From contig CAMKEI010000001.1 in NCBI GenBank assembly GCA_946411525.1, positions 62,001-126,000 on the forward strand: 64,000 nt of DNA, in the 5' to 3' direction. The position numbers and the translations under genes are program-made. This stretch comes from an uncultured Clostridia bacterium (GTDB lineage: Bacteria > Bacillota > Clostridia > Christensenellales > Aristaeellaceae). Shown in pieces: positions 35,977-43,949 of this stretch (position 1 is its first letter; each line of letters opens with the position of its first letter). The notes under the pieces are model-generated. The model saw nothing but the letters and a program-made list of their open reading frames with translations. It was not told the DNA's origin and did no database searches.

Positions 35977-38427
35977 ATGAAACATAAAGCCGGCATTATC
36001 TCTGTCCTGACGGCCGCCTTTCTGTCGTTACTGGTCTTTTCGGCGGGTACCGCATTCTGTGAAGACACGTTTGAAATCAAAAGGATCGGCAATATTCATC
36101 CCTACGCGGACAACGCGTTCAGGATCCGCTCCAACGAAGCCGGAACCCTGGAAATCCGGATTCATGACGGCATCTGCGTTTACCGCACCATTTCCCGGGA
36201 AATCCCGCAGGGGGAAACGATGGTCCATTGGGACGGGTGCGGATACAACCGGGAAAAACTGTACGAGAAAACATATACGGTCACAGCGGATCTGACAACG
36301 CAGACGGGAGACGTTTATTCCGTTTCATTCGATTCTCCGGTGGAATACGCGCTTCAATGCCTGCAATACGCGCTGACTTCTTCGGATACCCTTTATCTGG
36401 ACTCCCCGGAATCCTGGTTTCTCGAATACAGAACCGTCACGGACGGGAAGGTTGTCATTGAGATCAGATCAAAGGAGCATCCGAACGAGGTCTACTCCTA
36501 TTCGGCACCGGCAAACGGCGCAAAGATCATCAGAAAGGATTTTACCGCCATTGCCGGAAGAAAGGAGTACCCTCAAGCAGGAAGCTATCTCCTCTGCGTT
36601 TACGAACGTTCCAGGCCGGAGGAAAAATACGAATCGGACCTGATAATCCTTGACTCCGCTCCCGATTCCGTTCCCATCACGGTGACCGGGGAGATTCTTC
36701 CGGATCGGTCCATGTCCGACGCGGAGATATGGGAAATGATGATGAAACCCTCTGTTGTGGTCGATATCGACAGTTTCAAGCATCAGAACGTCTATGAAAA
36801 ACCGGATCAGGACAGCCGTTCGCTGGGAACGCTTCACGGTCAGTCGCAGGGCCTCAGGGTGATCGCCATTGAGGAAGGGTGGGCGATGATCGGCGCCTGG
36901 AATCATGAAGACGCGTCCTACGTTGAGGGATGGATTCCCCTGGAAAAACTGAAAACGGTTGAACCGAGAGAAGAGTACGGATTGCTGATTGACAAGCAGA
37001 AACAGACGCTGACCGTCTATCAGAACGGTACCGTAATTGACACACTGCTCGTCTCAACCGGGCGGGCGGAAAAGAACAACCTTGATCAGGAAACCGCCGC
37101 GGGCTGCTTTCTGACAGGATATCACAGGGTCAACTTTTCCATGAACGGCAAGAAATACGATTATGTCATCCAGTATGACGGCGGGAACTTGCTTCATCAG
37201 ACGCCGTATGACTGGGGCCAGCATAAAAAGGATTTTACGCTCGGCAGGGGATATCTCGGCGCGAAGGCATCCCATGCCTGCATACGCATCCAACCTGAGC
37301 CGGGTGAAGGCGGACTGAATGCGTACTGGCTTTTTACCCATATTCCGTATCATACGCGCGTCATGATCCTTGACGATCAGGCCGAACGGGAAGCGACGGC
37401 GGAAAAGCTGAAACGCACGGACAAAGACAGCGCCGATATCCGGAAGCTTAACCTGACGGACACATATACCGACAGTACAGACCTGAATGTGGAGATCACA
37501 TTCGGAGGTTGCGTGTTCCCGGGAGGCACGAAATCATTCAATGCCAGAAAAGAAAGCTTCGCCAGTGCCGTCCGGGAGAAAGGATACGGATTTGCTCTGA
37601 ACGAACTGGCGGAGATATTCCGGAGCGACGATTTTACGTGCGTCAATCTCTGCACGGCGATTCTGAATGAATCAGCCGCAGCGCCGGATAACAAGGGAAT
37701 ACTGTTTGCAAAGAGCGGAACAGAACATCTCTTCGACGACGCTTCGGTCGAAATGATACAGATAACGGAAGACAGAACGATTCCATCGGAAGGGAACCTG
37801 CGCAACGATACGGAAGAAATCCTCAGGACATTCCTGCAGGTACTGACTTCAGACAGGACCGTTACGTGCACGCTGAAAGGACATCTGTTCGGATTCGCAG
37901 GCTGCTCCGAAAGCGAATATCTGAAAGATCCGTCCATCATCGACAGAAGCCTCGCAGAACTGGAACAGGCCGGATGCGAAAAAAAGATTGTCTTGTTAAG
38001 CTGGCCGGAAGAAAACAATCCCTCCCATTCCGTCACACAGGAAGCGATGGCCCACAGGGCCGTCCGGTCCGGCGCGGACATCGTGATCGGAAACAGTCCC
38101 GGAACCGTACAGGGGATCGATTATATCGAGAATGTTCCTGTCGTATACAGCCTGGGAGACCTGCTGAACGGAAGCACAGGCGTCAAACCGAAAAACCAGC
38201 AGGGCATGCTGGTCCGCGCATTGTTCGGTTTTGAAAACGGACATGATGACGTTACGGTCAGAGTAATCCCGATCATGCCGTACGGTAATGGGGACAGCAA
38301 ACAAAACGAGTATACTCCGTCAGCCGGGCTGTCCGGTCAGCAGACGGAAACGCTGATCGGAAGAATCTGGAAGGATTCAGCGGAGGCTGCCCTGGCCCGG
38401 GTTATCTTCTATATGAAAGATCAGTAA
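35977..38427 (+). CDS. secreted L,D-transpeptidase with C-terminal pseudo-CapA domain
   Basis: An 816-residue exported protein. Signal peptide 1-28. A FlgD-like beta module (about 40-115) and a linker region precede an SH3-like domain (261-325). The YkuD L,D-transpeptidase domain (332-470) has SHACIRI with catalytic Cys-435 and His-433; the usual Gly between them is Ala. YkuD enzymes make 3-3 peptidoglycan cross-links or attach proteins. The last 310 residues resemble CapA/PgsA metallophosphoesterases in layout (FGGCVFPGG, VNLCTAIL, LLSWPEEN, GADIVIGNSPGTVQ, YSLGDLL). The expected ligands are replaced: Asp by Cys-512, Glu by Cys-559, His by Ser-675, and His-His of GHHPH by Asn-706/Gly-709 pattern. 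It is probably a non-catalytic binding domain. Start ATG at 35977 follows AAAGGGGGA; an open frame back to 35569 passes through tmRNA and tRNA and is rejected. Its end overlaps the opposed gene by 7 bases. Confidence 0.82.
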   Translation: MKHKAGIISVLTAAFLSLLVFSAGTAFCEDTFEIKRIGNIHPYADNAFRIRSNEAGTLEIRIHDGICVYRTISREIPQGETMVHWDGCGYNREKLYEKTYTVTADLTTQTGDVYSVSFDSPVEYALQCLQYALTSSDTLYLDSPESWFLEYRTVTDGKVVIEIRSKEHPNEVYSYSAPANGAKIIRKDFTAIAGRKEYPQAGSYLLCVYERSRPEEKYESDLIILDSAPDSVPITVTGEILPDRSMSDAEIWEMMMKPSVVVDIDSFKHQNVYEKPDQDSRSLGTLHGQSQGLRVIAIEEGWAMIGAWNHEDASYVEGWIPLEKLKTVEPREEYGLLIDKQKQTLTVYQNGTVIDTLLVSTGRAEKNNLDQETAAGCFLTGYHRVNFSMNGKKYDYVIQYDGGNLLHQTPYDWGQHKKDFTLGRGYLGAKASHACIRIQPEPGEGGLNAYWLFTHIPYHTRVMILDDQAEREATAEKLKRTDKDSADIRKLNLTDTYTDSTDLNVEITFGGCVFPGGTKSFNARKESFASAVREKGYGFALNELAEIFRSDDFTCVNLCTAILNESAAAPDNKGILFAKSGTEHLFDDASVEMIQITEDRTIPSEGNLRNDTEEILRTFLQVLTSDRTVTCTLKGHLFGFAGCSESEYLKDPSIIDRSLAELEQAGCEKKIVLLSWPEENNPSHSVTQEAMAHRAVRSGADIVIGNSPGTVQGIDYIENVPVVYSLGDLLNGSTGVKPKNQQGMLVRALFGFENGHDDVTVRVIPIMPYGNGDSKQNEYTPSAGLSGQQTETLIGRIWKDSAEAALARVIFYMKDQ

Positions 38428-39542
38428 TAGATATAATACACACACTCCAGCCGGCCGTTATAGAGCCGGCGCTTTTTTGCCGCTTTCCCGCCGAAACTTC
38501 GCTCAAAAGCCGGATCGGAGGAGATGGCGCAGAGGCGCCAGGTCGGATGACGCTCCTTCAGGAGACGAAGATCCCGGTAAAGATCACGGCACTGCTTCTG
38601 ATCACTCAGCCGCACCCCGTAGGGAGGATTGCAGATGAACACGCCATCCTCAGAATCAAGATTCAGATCCTGCAGGGGAATGCGATCCAGACGGACCGCG
38701 TCAGGGCTGAATCCGGCCTGGCGGATATGACGCCGGGCCAGTTCCAGAGCGTCCGGATCAATATCCGATCCGCTGATCAGCTTCACCCGGGAGGGATCCA
38801 TCAGCGACGCGGTCCGGCTGCGGATCAGGGCGAAGTCTTGCGAACGGAAGCAGGCAAAGCTTTCCATGGCAAAGGTTCTGTCAATGCCCGGAGCTTTCTG
38901 CGCGGCCATCAGCGCCGCTTCCGCGAGGATTGTCCCGGTTCCGCAGCATGGATCGTGAAGCGGCTGACCCGGGCGCCATCCGCTTAACTGAACCAGCGCC
39001 GCCGCAAGCGTTTCGCGAAGGGGAGCCTCGCCGTTCCATGTTCTGTACCCGCGGCGGGACAAGGCTGTACCGGATGTGTTCAGCATAATCATCGCCTGGT
39101 CGTTCCGGACTGTTACATGAACCGGAAGGGAAGCGCCCGATTCGGGAAATGTCTGTTGAAGGGTACTATGCCTGATCTTTTCAATAATCGCCTTTTTAGT
39201 GATCGACTGGCAGTCTCTCGGGCTCATCAGCGCGCTGCGCGTGCATTTGCATGTCACGTCAATTGATTCGTCGCCCGAGAAGTATTCATTCCAGCTGACC
39301 GCGAAAACAAGATTAAACATCTGTTCAAAGGAACGGCAAGGTTCATCGCGGAGTACAATAAACAGCCTGTCGCAGAAATGCATCCAGAGGTTGCAGGTGA
39401 AGAGCTGATTTCCTGACGCAGTGAAACGAACGCCTCCGTTTTCCGCGGAAACGTCCGCCGCTCCAAGATCCTTCAGCTCACGGGCGACAAGGCCTTCCGT
39501 CCCGAAGGCGCATCCGGCATAACAGGGAAACAGACTGTCCAT
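38421..39542 (-). CDS. THUMP-domain class I rRNA (guanine-N2) methyltransferase, RlmL/YpsC type
   Basis: A 373-residue SAM methyltransferase. An N-terminal ferredoxin-like plus THUMP region (about 1-160, with GTEGLVARELKDLGA) precedes the catalytic domain, which has HDPCCGTGTILAEAA (SAM motif I) and FICNPPYG (N-P-P-Y catalytic motif). It resembles Bacillus YpsC and the N-terminal half of E. coli RlmL, which methylates G2445 of 23S rRNA. Start follows CCGGAGGTTCTGATTT. It stands alone between convergent and divergent neighbours. Confidence 0.88.
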   Translation of the reverse strand: MDSLFPCYAGCAFGTEGLVARELKDLGAADVSAENGGVRFTASGNQLFTCNLWMHFCDRLFIVLRDEPCRSFEQMFNLVFAVSWNEYFSGDESIDVTCKCTRSALMSPRDCQSITKKAIIEKIRHSTLQQTFPESGASLPVHVTVRNDQAMIMLNTSGTALSRRGYRTWNGEAPLRETLAAALVQLSGWRPGQPLHDPCCGTGTILAEAALMAAQKAPGIDRTFAMESFACFRSQDFALIRSRTASLMDPSRVKLISGSDIDPDALELARRHIRQAGFSPDAVRLDRIPLQDLNLDSEDGVFICNPPYGVRLSDQKQCRDLYRDLRLLKERHPTWRLCAISSDPAFERSFGGKAAKKRRLYNGRLECVYYIYY

Positions 39543-39616
39543 AAATCAGAACCTCCGGCTGTCAGTTTACATGCTTTACCGGACATTGTAAAGAACCCGC
39601 GGCAGATACGGGCAAC

Positions 39617-39645
39617 TTGATTTTACGTATAAGGTATCGTATAAT
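39617..39645 (+). promoter_or_regulatory. darA-holB-ricT operon promoter
   Basis: TTGATT (39617-39622), 17 nt, TATAAT (39640-39645), 34 bases before the darA start. Confidence 0.75.
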
Positions 39646-39679
39646 CGATTAGATAAAAAGAGAGAGGAGATGACTGATC

Positions 39680-40015
39680 TTGAAACTTATCATTGCTATT
39701 GTTCAGGACGAAGATTCCTCCAGACTCTTATCGGTACTCATGCAACAGGGTTTTGGCGTTACAAAACTCGCGACCACAGGCGGTTTTCTGAAAGCCGGAA
39801 ACACAACCCTTCTGCTCGGTGTTGATGACAGCAGGCTTAATGACGCGATCAGCGCCATCGAATCCGTGTGCAAGAGCAGAAAACAGATCTCCACCGCGTC
39901 CTCGACAATGGTCGGCGGAATGACGCACGGAGAATATACGGCTTTCCCGATCGAAGTTACGGTGGGCGGCGCCACGCTGTTTGTTCTCTCCGTGGATCAG
40001 TTCATGAAAGTATAA
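39680..40015 (+). CDS. darA: cyclic-di-AMP receptor DarA/PstA
   Basis: A 111-residue PII-like signalling protein (DUF970) that binds c-di-AMP as a trimer. It reads MKLIIAIVQDEDSSRLLSVL, GFGVTKLATTGGFLKAGNTTLLLG and GGATLFVLSVDQF at the C-terminus, matching the family. Starts with TTG behind AGAGGAG. First gene of darA-holB-ricT, the same order as Bacillus yaaQ-holB-yaaT. Its downstream target is not known. Confidence 0.92.
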   Translation: MKLIIAIVQDEDSSRLLSVLMQQGFGVTKLATTGGFLKAGNTTLLLGVDDSRLNDAISAIESVCKSRKQISTASSTMVGGMTHGEYTAFPIEVTVGGATLFVLSVDQFMKV

Positions 40016-40020
40016 CAGAA

Positions 40021-41046
40021 ATGGCAATGATCGGTTTCGAAGATTTCCGCCGCCAGGGAGAAGAGATCGGGAAGATTCAGAATCAGATCTCGGAGGGCCG
40101 CCTTGTCCATGCGATTCTGATCACAGGAGAATCCGGTACCGGAAAGAAAACACTGGCGACGCTGATCGCGTCGGCCCTGATGTGCAGGGCGGAAGGCGGC
40201 GTTCCGTGCGGGACCTGCAGCGGGTGCAGGATGTCCGCTTCGGGGGAACATCCCGATATAACCGTTGTCCGGAAAGGAGTACCGCTTTCATCGGAAACAG
40301 CAAAGGGCAGGACATCCATCCCGGTGGATGATATCCGCGAGGTCATCAGACTGTGCAGCCGTCATCCCTATGAGGGAGGAAACAGGGCCGTTGTCATTCT
40401 GGATGCGGAGAACCTGACCGTACAGGCTCAGAACAGCCTCCTGAAAATTCTGGAAGAGCCTCCGCCGGACACCTATTTCCTGCTGACATCCGCCCATCCC
40501 GAGCAGCTGCTGATTACGGTCAGGAGCAGATGCAGGCAGGTCAAGCTGATCCCCTGGGATATCAGCTACATTCGGAACATTCTTGAGGCAGCCGGAACAG
40601 ATCCGGAAAAATCATTGAAGGCCGCATACGTTTCAGATGGATCCATCGGGAAAGCCCTCAGACTCGTTTCAGACGATTTATACTGGCAGACCCGAGAGGA
40701 AGTGATCAACGATTTCTTCCGGAACAGGCAGCGCAGCGACATTCTGAAAATATCGTCTGGACTGAAGGACAAAAAGAGTGAATCAGACGTTCTGTTCGAT
40801 ATTCTGGAGGACTGCGTTCACAAGCTGCTTCTGTACAGAATCGAACCGGGCGGCAATCATGACATCAGTGAATTCCCGGCGGAATGGAAGCAGTTTGCCA
40901 GGAATGCGCCTCTGAGCAGCTTTACGGGACTGACGGACAGCGTCCGTGACGCGAGAAGGCAGAATGCCTTCAATGTCAATTACCAAGCAATTATCGAACA
41001 ACTGCTTCTAACATTTACAGGAGAAAAAGACAAATGGCTACAATAA
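40021..41046 (+). CDS. holB: DNA polymerase III subunit delta'
   Basis: A 341-residue clamp-loader AAA+ subunit. P-loop GESGTGKKTL, zinc-binding CGTCSGC at about 60-66, VILDAENLTVQAQNSLLKILEEPP (Walker B and sensor region) and a C-terminal collar domain. There are two candidate ATGs (40021 and 40027), 5 and 11 bases after darA, with no strong ribosome site, suggesting coupling. It overlaps ricT by 13 bases. Confidence 0.92.
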   Translation: MAMIGFEDFRRQGEEIGKIQNQISEGRLVHAILITGESGTGKKTLATLIASALMCRAEGGVPCGTCSGCRMSASGEHPDITVVRKGVPLSSETAKGRTSIPVDDIREVIRLCSRHPYEGGNRAVVILDAENLTVQAQNSLLKILEEPPPDTYFLLTSAHPEQLLITVRSRCRQVKLIPWDISYIRNILEAAGTDPEKSLKAAYVSDGSIGKALRLVSDDLYWQTREEVINDFFRNRQRSDILKISSGLKDKKSESDVLFDILEDCVHKLLLYRIEPGGNHDISEFPAEWKQFARNAPLSSFTGLTDSVRDARRQNAFNVNYQAIIEQLLLTFTGEKDKWLQ

Positions 41047-42245
41047 TCGGCGTTCAGTTTCAGAAAAACGGGAAACTGTACTACTTTGACACAAACGGAC
41101 TGGAAATCAGGACCGGGGATTATGTGATCGTGGATACCGTGCGCGGATACGATCTGGGCGAAGTATCGATGGGGCCGCGGGATGTCGACGATGAAACCTG
41201 GCGCGTTCCGCTGAAAAAGACAATCAGAATCGCTACGGAACAAGATATCCAGCACGGCGTGGACAACCGACAGAAAGAAAAAGAAGCTTTTTCCATCTGC
41301 CAGAAAAAAATCGCAGAACATAATCTGGAGATGAAGCTTGTTTCGGTCGAATACGCATTTGACAACAGCAAGATCCTTTTCTTCTTTACCGCTAACGGAC
41401 GGGTGGATTTCCGTTCCCTTGTAAAAGACCTTGCTTCGGTTTTCAAGATGAGGATCGAACTGCGTCAGATCGGCGTCAGGGATGAAGCCAAAATGCTCGG
41501 CGGGCTCGGACCGTGCGGTCGCCCGATATGCTGTGGAACGTTCCTCGACCAGTTCCAGCCGGTATCCATCAAGATGGCCAAAGAGCAGAACCTGTCTCTG
41601 AATCCGACAAAAATCAGCGGCGTCTGCGGCCGTCTGATGTGCTGCCTGAAATATGAGCAGGAGCACTATGAGATGACCCGCAGGAAGATGCCGAAAATCG
41701 GCAAGGAAGTCATTACCCCGGACGGCAACGGCCCCGTAACGGATCTTAACATCGTCAAGGAAACGGTCTTTGTACGCCTGACGAACGGAGACACAAGCGA
41801 AATAAAGGAATACCCGCTTGAAGCCATCTCCCGGCCGCCGGAAACCCATTCCCGCCCGGAAACCGTACGGAAACAGGCCGGGAAGGAACAGCGGATCGAG
41901 CCTGCTGTCGAGGATCAGGCGACTGTCCCGGACAAGACCGCTTCCGATGAAGCCGATGATCAAACGCCGAGCGAAGAGGTTCAGGAACTTCCGGAAAAGA
42001 AACAGGAAGAAAAAAGACCGCCCGCAAAGGAACGGAACAAAGCGCACTCAAACGCTCAGCTCGGACAGCCGGTCAGGCGTGAAAATCCAAAGCGCGCCGA
42101 CACAGCCCCTGCCCGGGCCAAGGAACCGGAAGTCCCCGGCTCCTCCGCGAAAAAGGATCCGAATGAAAACTCAGACAAAGCAACGGGCAACAGCTGGGCT
42201 GACGCGCTGGAAAAGGCCATGCAGGCAATCGGGCGTGACAAATGA
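41034..42245 (+). CDS. ricT: PSP1-domain protein RicT/YaaT with long charged C-terminal extension
   Basis: A 403-residue PSP1 protein. The conserved core (1-263) has GPCGRPICCGTFL (about 159-171) and VCGRLMCCLKYEQ (about 198-210), the Cys residues that bind an Fe-S cluster in the Bacillus Ric complex (RicT with RicA and RicF), which governs RNase Y and sporulation/biofilm entry. Residues 264-403 form a Pro/Glu/Lys-rich, low-complexity extension not present in Bacillus YaaT, ending in a short amphipathic helix (SWADALEKAMQAIGR). Start follows AGGAGAAAAAGACAA. Confidence 0.9.
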   Translation: MATIIGVQFQKNGKLYYFDTNGLEIRTGDYVIVDTVRGYDLGEVSMGPRDVDDETWRVPLKKTIRIATEQDIQHGVDNRQKEKEAFSICQKKIAEHNLEMKLVSVEYAFDNSKILFFFTANGRVDFRSLVKDLASVFKMRIELRQIGVRDEAKMLGGLGPCGRPICCGTFLDQFQPVSIKMAKEQNLSLNPTKISGVCGRLMCCLKYEQEHYEMTRRKMPKIGKEVITPDGNGPVTDLNIVKETVFVRLTNGDTSEIKEYPLEAISRPPETHSRPETVRKQAGKEQRIEPAVEDQATVPDKTASDEADDQTPSEEVQELPEKKQEEKRPPAKERNKAHSNAQLGQPVRRENPKRADTAPARAKEPEVPGSSAKKDPNENSDKATGNSWADALEKAMQAIGRDK

Positions 42246-42249
42246 TATA

Positions 42250-42278
42250 TTGATTTTCAGGACATTGAATGATATAAT
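42250..42278 (+). promoter_or_regulatory. ferredoxin promoter
   Basis: TTGATT (42250-42255), 17 nt, TATAAT (42273-42278). A perfect 7-bp hairpin TCACGCG/CGCGTGA with a TAG loop (42289-42305) lies just after the expected start of transcription and before the GAGGAGG ribosome site. Confidence 0.82.
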
Positions 42279-42326
42279 TATTAAAATTTCACGCGTAGCG
42301 CGTGATTATTATGAGGAGGTATTCCA

Positions 42327-42497
42327 ATGGCTTACAAAATTTCCGATGAATGCATCAGCTGCGGTGCCTGCGCTGCCGAATGCCCCGTTTCCGCCATCAG
42401 CGAAGGCGACGGCAAGTTCGAAATCGACCCTGATACCTGCATCGAATGTGGCGCCTGCGCTGAGACCTGCCCGGTCGGTGCTCCTGCCCAGGCATAA
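42327..42497 (+). CDS. 2[4Fe-4S] ferredoxin
   Basis: A 56-residue clostridial-type ferredoxin, too short to be caught by length filters. It reads MAYKISDECISCGACAAECP and, in the second half, CIECGACAETCPVG, so two C-x-x-C-x-x-C-x-x-x-C-P clusters are complete. It carries low-potential electrons for anaerobic enzymes such as pyruvate:ferredoxin oxidoreductase. It is monocistronic with its own promoter, a GAGGAGG ribosome site and a terminator, and its codon use looks highly biased, as for an abundant protein. Confidence 0.97.
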   Translation: MAYKISDECISCGACAAECPVSAISEGDGKFEIDPDTCIECGACAETCPVGAPAQA

Positions 42498-42511
42498 GAT
42501 TACCGATAGAC

Positions 42512-42544
42512 AAAGGCAGCCTTCGATCAGACGGCTGCTTTTTT
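42512..42544 (+). terminator. ferredoxin terminator
   Basis: GCAGCC (42516-42521) pairs with GGCTGC (42533-42538), followed by six T. Confidence 0.82.
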
Positions 42545-42555
42545 GTATGAGATAA

Positions 42556-42588
42556 AAGAAAAAAACCGGCAGCGATCCGCTACCGGTT
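42556..42588 (-). terminator. tRNA-Lys terminator
   Basis: Minus-strand 10-bp stem (42587-42578 with 42574-42565; one G-U), three-base loop, then a T-run. It is adjacent to the ferredoxin terminator on the other strand. Confidence 0.88.
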
Positions 42589-42591
42589 CCG

Positions 42592-42664
42592 TACACCATT
42601 AGGGACTCGAACCCTAGACACCCTGATTAAGAGTCAGGTGCTCTACCAACTGAGCTAATGGTGC
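42592..42664 (-). tRNA. tRNA-Lys (CTT)
   Basis: 73 bases, CCA not encoded. Acceptor GCACCAT pairs with ATGGTGT (G1-U72 wobble), discriminator A, D-arm AGCTCAGTTGGTAGAGC, anticodon loop CTCTTAA giving CTT, T-loop TTCGAGT. Confidence 0.94.
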
Positions 42665-42680
42665 TCAAACAACAAAAGTT

Positions 42681-42708
42681 ATTATACACATTATTCAATC
42701 CATGTCAA
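42681..42708 (-). promoter_or_regulatory. tRNA-Lys promoter
   Basis: Minus strand TTGACA (42708-42703), 16 nt, TATAAT (42686-42681). Confidence 0.87.
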
Positions 42709-42750
42709 GAAATTTTTTCGCGGATGAATTCCCATAAAAAAGCAGGAATA

Positions 42751-42759
42751 TGATATAAT
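42751..42759 (+). promoter_or_regulatory. extended -10 promoter of mrnC
   Basis: TGATATAAT, an extended -10 without a recognisable -35, 32 bases before the mrnC start. Confidence 0.55.
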
Positions 42760-42790
42760 CATTTTCATACGATTCATGGAGGTTACACCT

Positions 42791-43204
42791 TTGAGTCTTC
42801 GATTTAGCAGACTGATGGAAGAGAGGGAAGCCGCGCAGATGAACGCGCTGCAGTTGGCCTATCTCGGGGATTCCGTATGGGAGATGATTATAAGATATGA
42901 TCTGATCATTCAGAAACTGAACGTCCACCATATGCATACCGAATGCGTCAGAATGGTCAACGCCCGCGCCCAGTCGCGGATACTGGCGCATCTTTACGAA
43001 TATCTTTCGGATCCGGAAAAGGAAATCGTCAGAAGGGGAAGGAACGCCCACGCGAAACACCCGTCGCCCAAAAACCAGGATCCTGACGATTACACGATGT
43101 CAACAGGATTTGAGGCACTGATCGGATTCCTGTATCTGACCGGTCAGGATGAACGCATGGAAAAGCTGCTTAATCATGTCAGTGAGGTGAATGTAGATGC
43201 CTGA
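42791..43204 (+). CDS. mrnC: Mini-ribonuclease 3
   Basis: A 137-residue RNase III catalytic domain without a dsRNA-binding domain; in Bacillus it matures 23S rRNA. It has LAYLGDSVWEMIIR (the family A-Y-x-G-D-A/S signature with catalytic Asp), and GRNAHAKHPSPKN. The TTG at 42791 is chosen because ATGGAGG lies 8 bases upstream; that sequence includes the alternative ATG at 42776. It overlaps thyX by 8 bases. Confidence 0.92.
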   Translation: MSLRFSRLMEEREAAQMNALQLAYLGDSVWEMIIRYDLIIQKLNVHHMHTECVRMVNARAQSRILAHLYEYLSDPEKEIVRRGRNAHAKHPSPKNQDPDDYTMSTGFEALIGFLYLTGQDERMEKLLNHVSEVNVDA

Positions 43205-43949
43205 AGCAAAAAAAATGAAAGTCGTTCTTCTCCGGCACACGCTGTCTCCCGAGGAGACGGTCGCGCTCGCCGCGAAACTGTGTTATTCACGCTCGGAAAT
43301 TTCCGACCTGAACAATAAGATATCAAGCAAGGACCAGTCCGAGTTCATCCGGAAACTGATGGATATGGGACATGAATCCGTCCTGGAGCACGCTTCCTTT
43401 ACATTCGGGATCGAGGGCGTCAGCAGGGTGCTGCTTGCCCAGCTGACCCGGCACAGAATCGCCAGCTTTTCTGTCCAGAGCCAGCGTTATGTATCCTATG
43501 AAAACGGATTCGGCTATATTATTCCGGAAAGCATCGCGGCACTGGGCGATGAGGCAGCGCAGCGTTTTCACAGCCAGATGGAAACAATCCAAACCTGGTA
43601 TAACGAATGGCAGAAAGCGCTCGGAAAAGGCGAAAAGTCCAATGAAGACGCCCGTTTTGTTCTGCCAAACGCTTGTGAGACGCGGATTATCGTCACGATG
43701 AACGTCCGCGAACTCCGCCATTTCTTCTCGCTGCGGATGTGCAGCCGCGCGCAGTGGGAAATCAGGAGAATGGCGGAAGAGATGTTCCGACTTTGCTTTG
43801 AGACCGCTCCCGCGCTGTTCTTCAACGCGGGTCCAGCCTGTTTACGAGGGAAATGCCCCGAGGGAGAAAAAAGCTGCGGGCAGGCGGCGGAGATTCGCCG
43901 GGAGCGTGAAGCGCTGATACAATCCGCGACAAAGGAGAATCGTCCATGA
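43197..43949 (+). CDS. thyX: FAD-dependent thymidylate synthase
   Basis: Makes dTMP from dUMP using methylene-tetrahydrofolate and NADPH through FAD. The 250-residue protein carries the ThyX motif as RHRIASFSVQSQRY (RHR-x-x-S-...-S-x-RY), HESVLEHASFTF and ELRHFFSLRMCSRAQWEIR. A Cys-rich C-terminal stretch (PACLRGKCPEGEKSCG) resembles other clostridial ThyX. It lies between mrnC and rlmB, a clostridial arrangement, and overlaps rlmB by 4 bases. Confidence 0.95.
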   Translation: MPEAKKMKVVLLRHTLSPEETVALAAKLCYSRSEISDLNNKISSKDQSEFIRKLMDMGHESVLEHASFTFGIEGVSRVLLAQLTRHRIASFSVQSQRYVSYENGFGYIIPESIAALGDEAAQRFHSQMETIQTWYNEWQKALGKGEKSNEDARFVLPNACETRIIVTMNVRELRHFFSLRMCSRAQWEIRRMAEEMFRLCFETAPALFFNAGPACLRGKCPEGEKSCGQAAEIRREREALIQSATKENRP

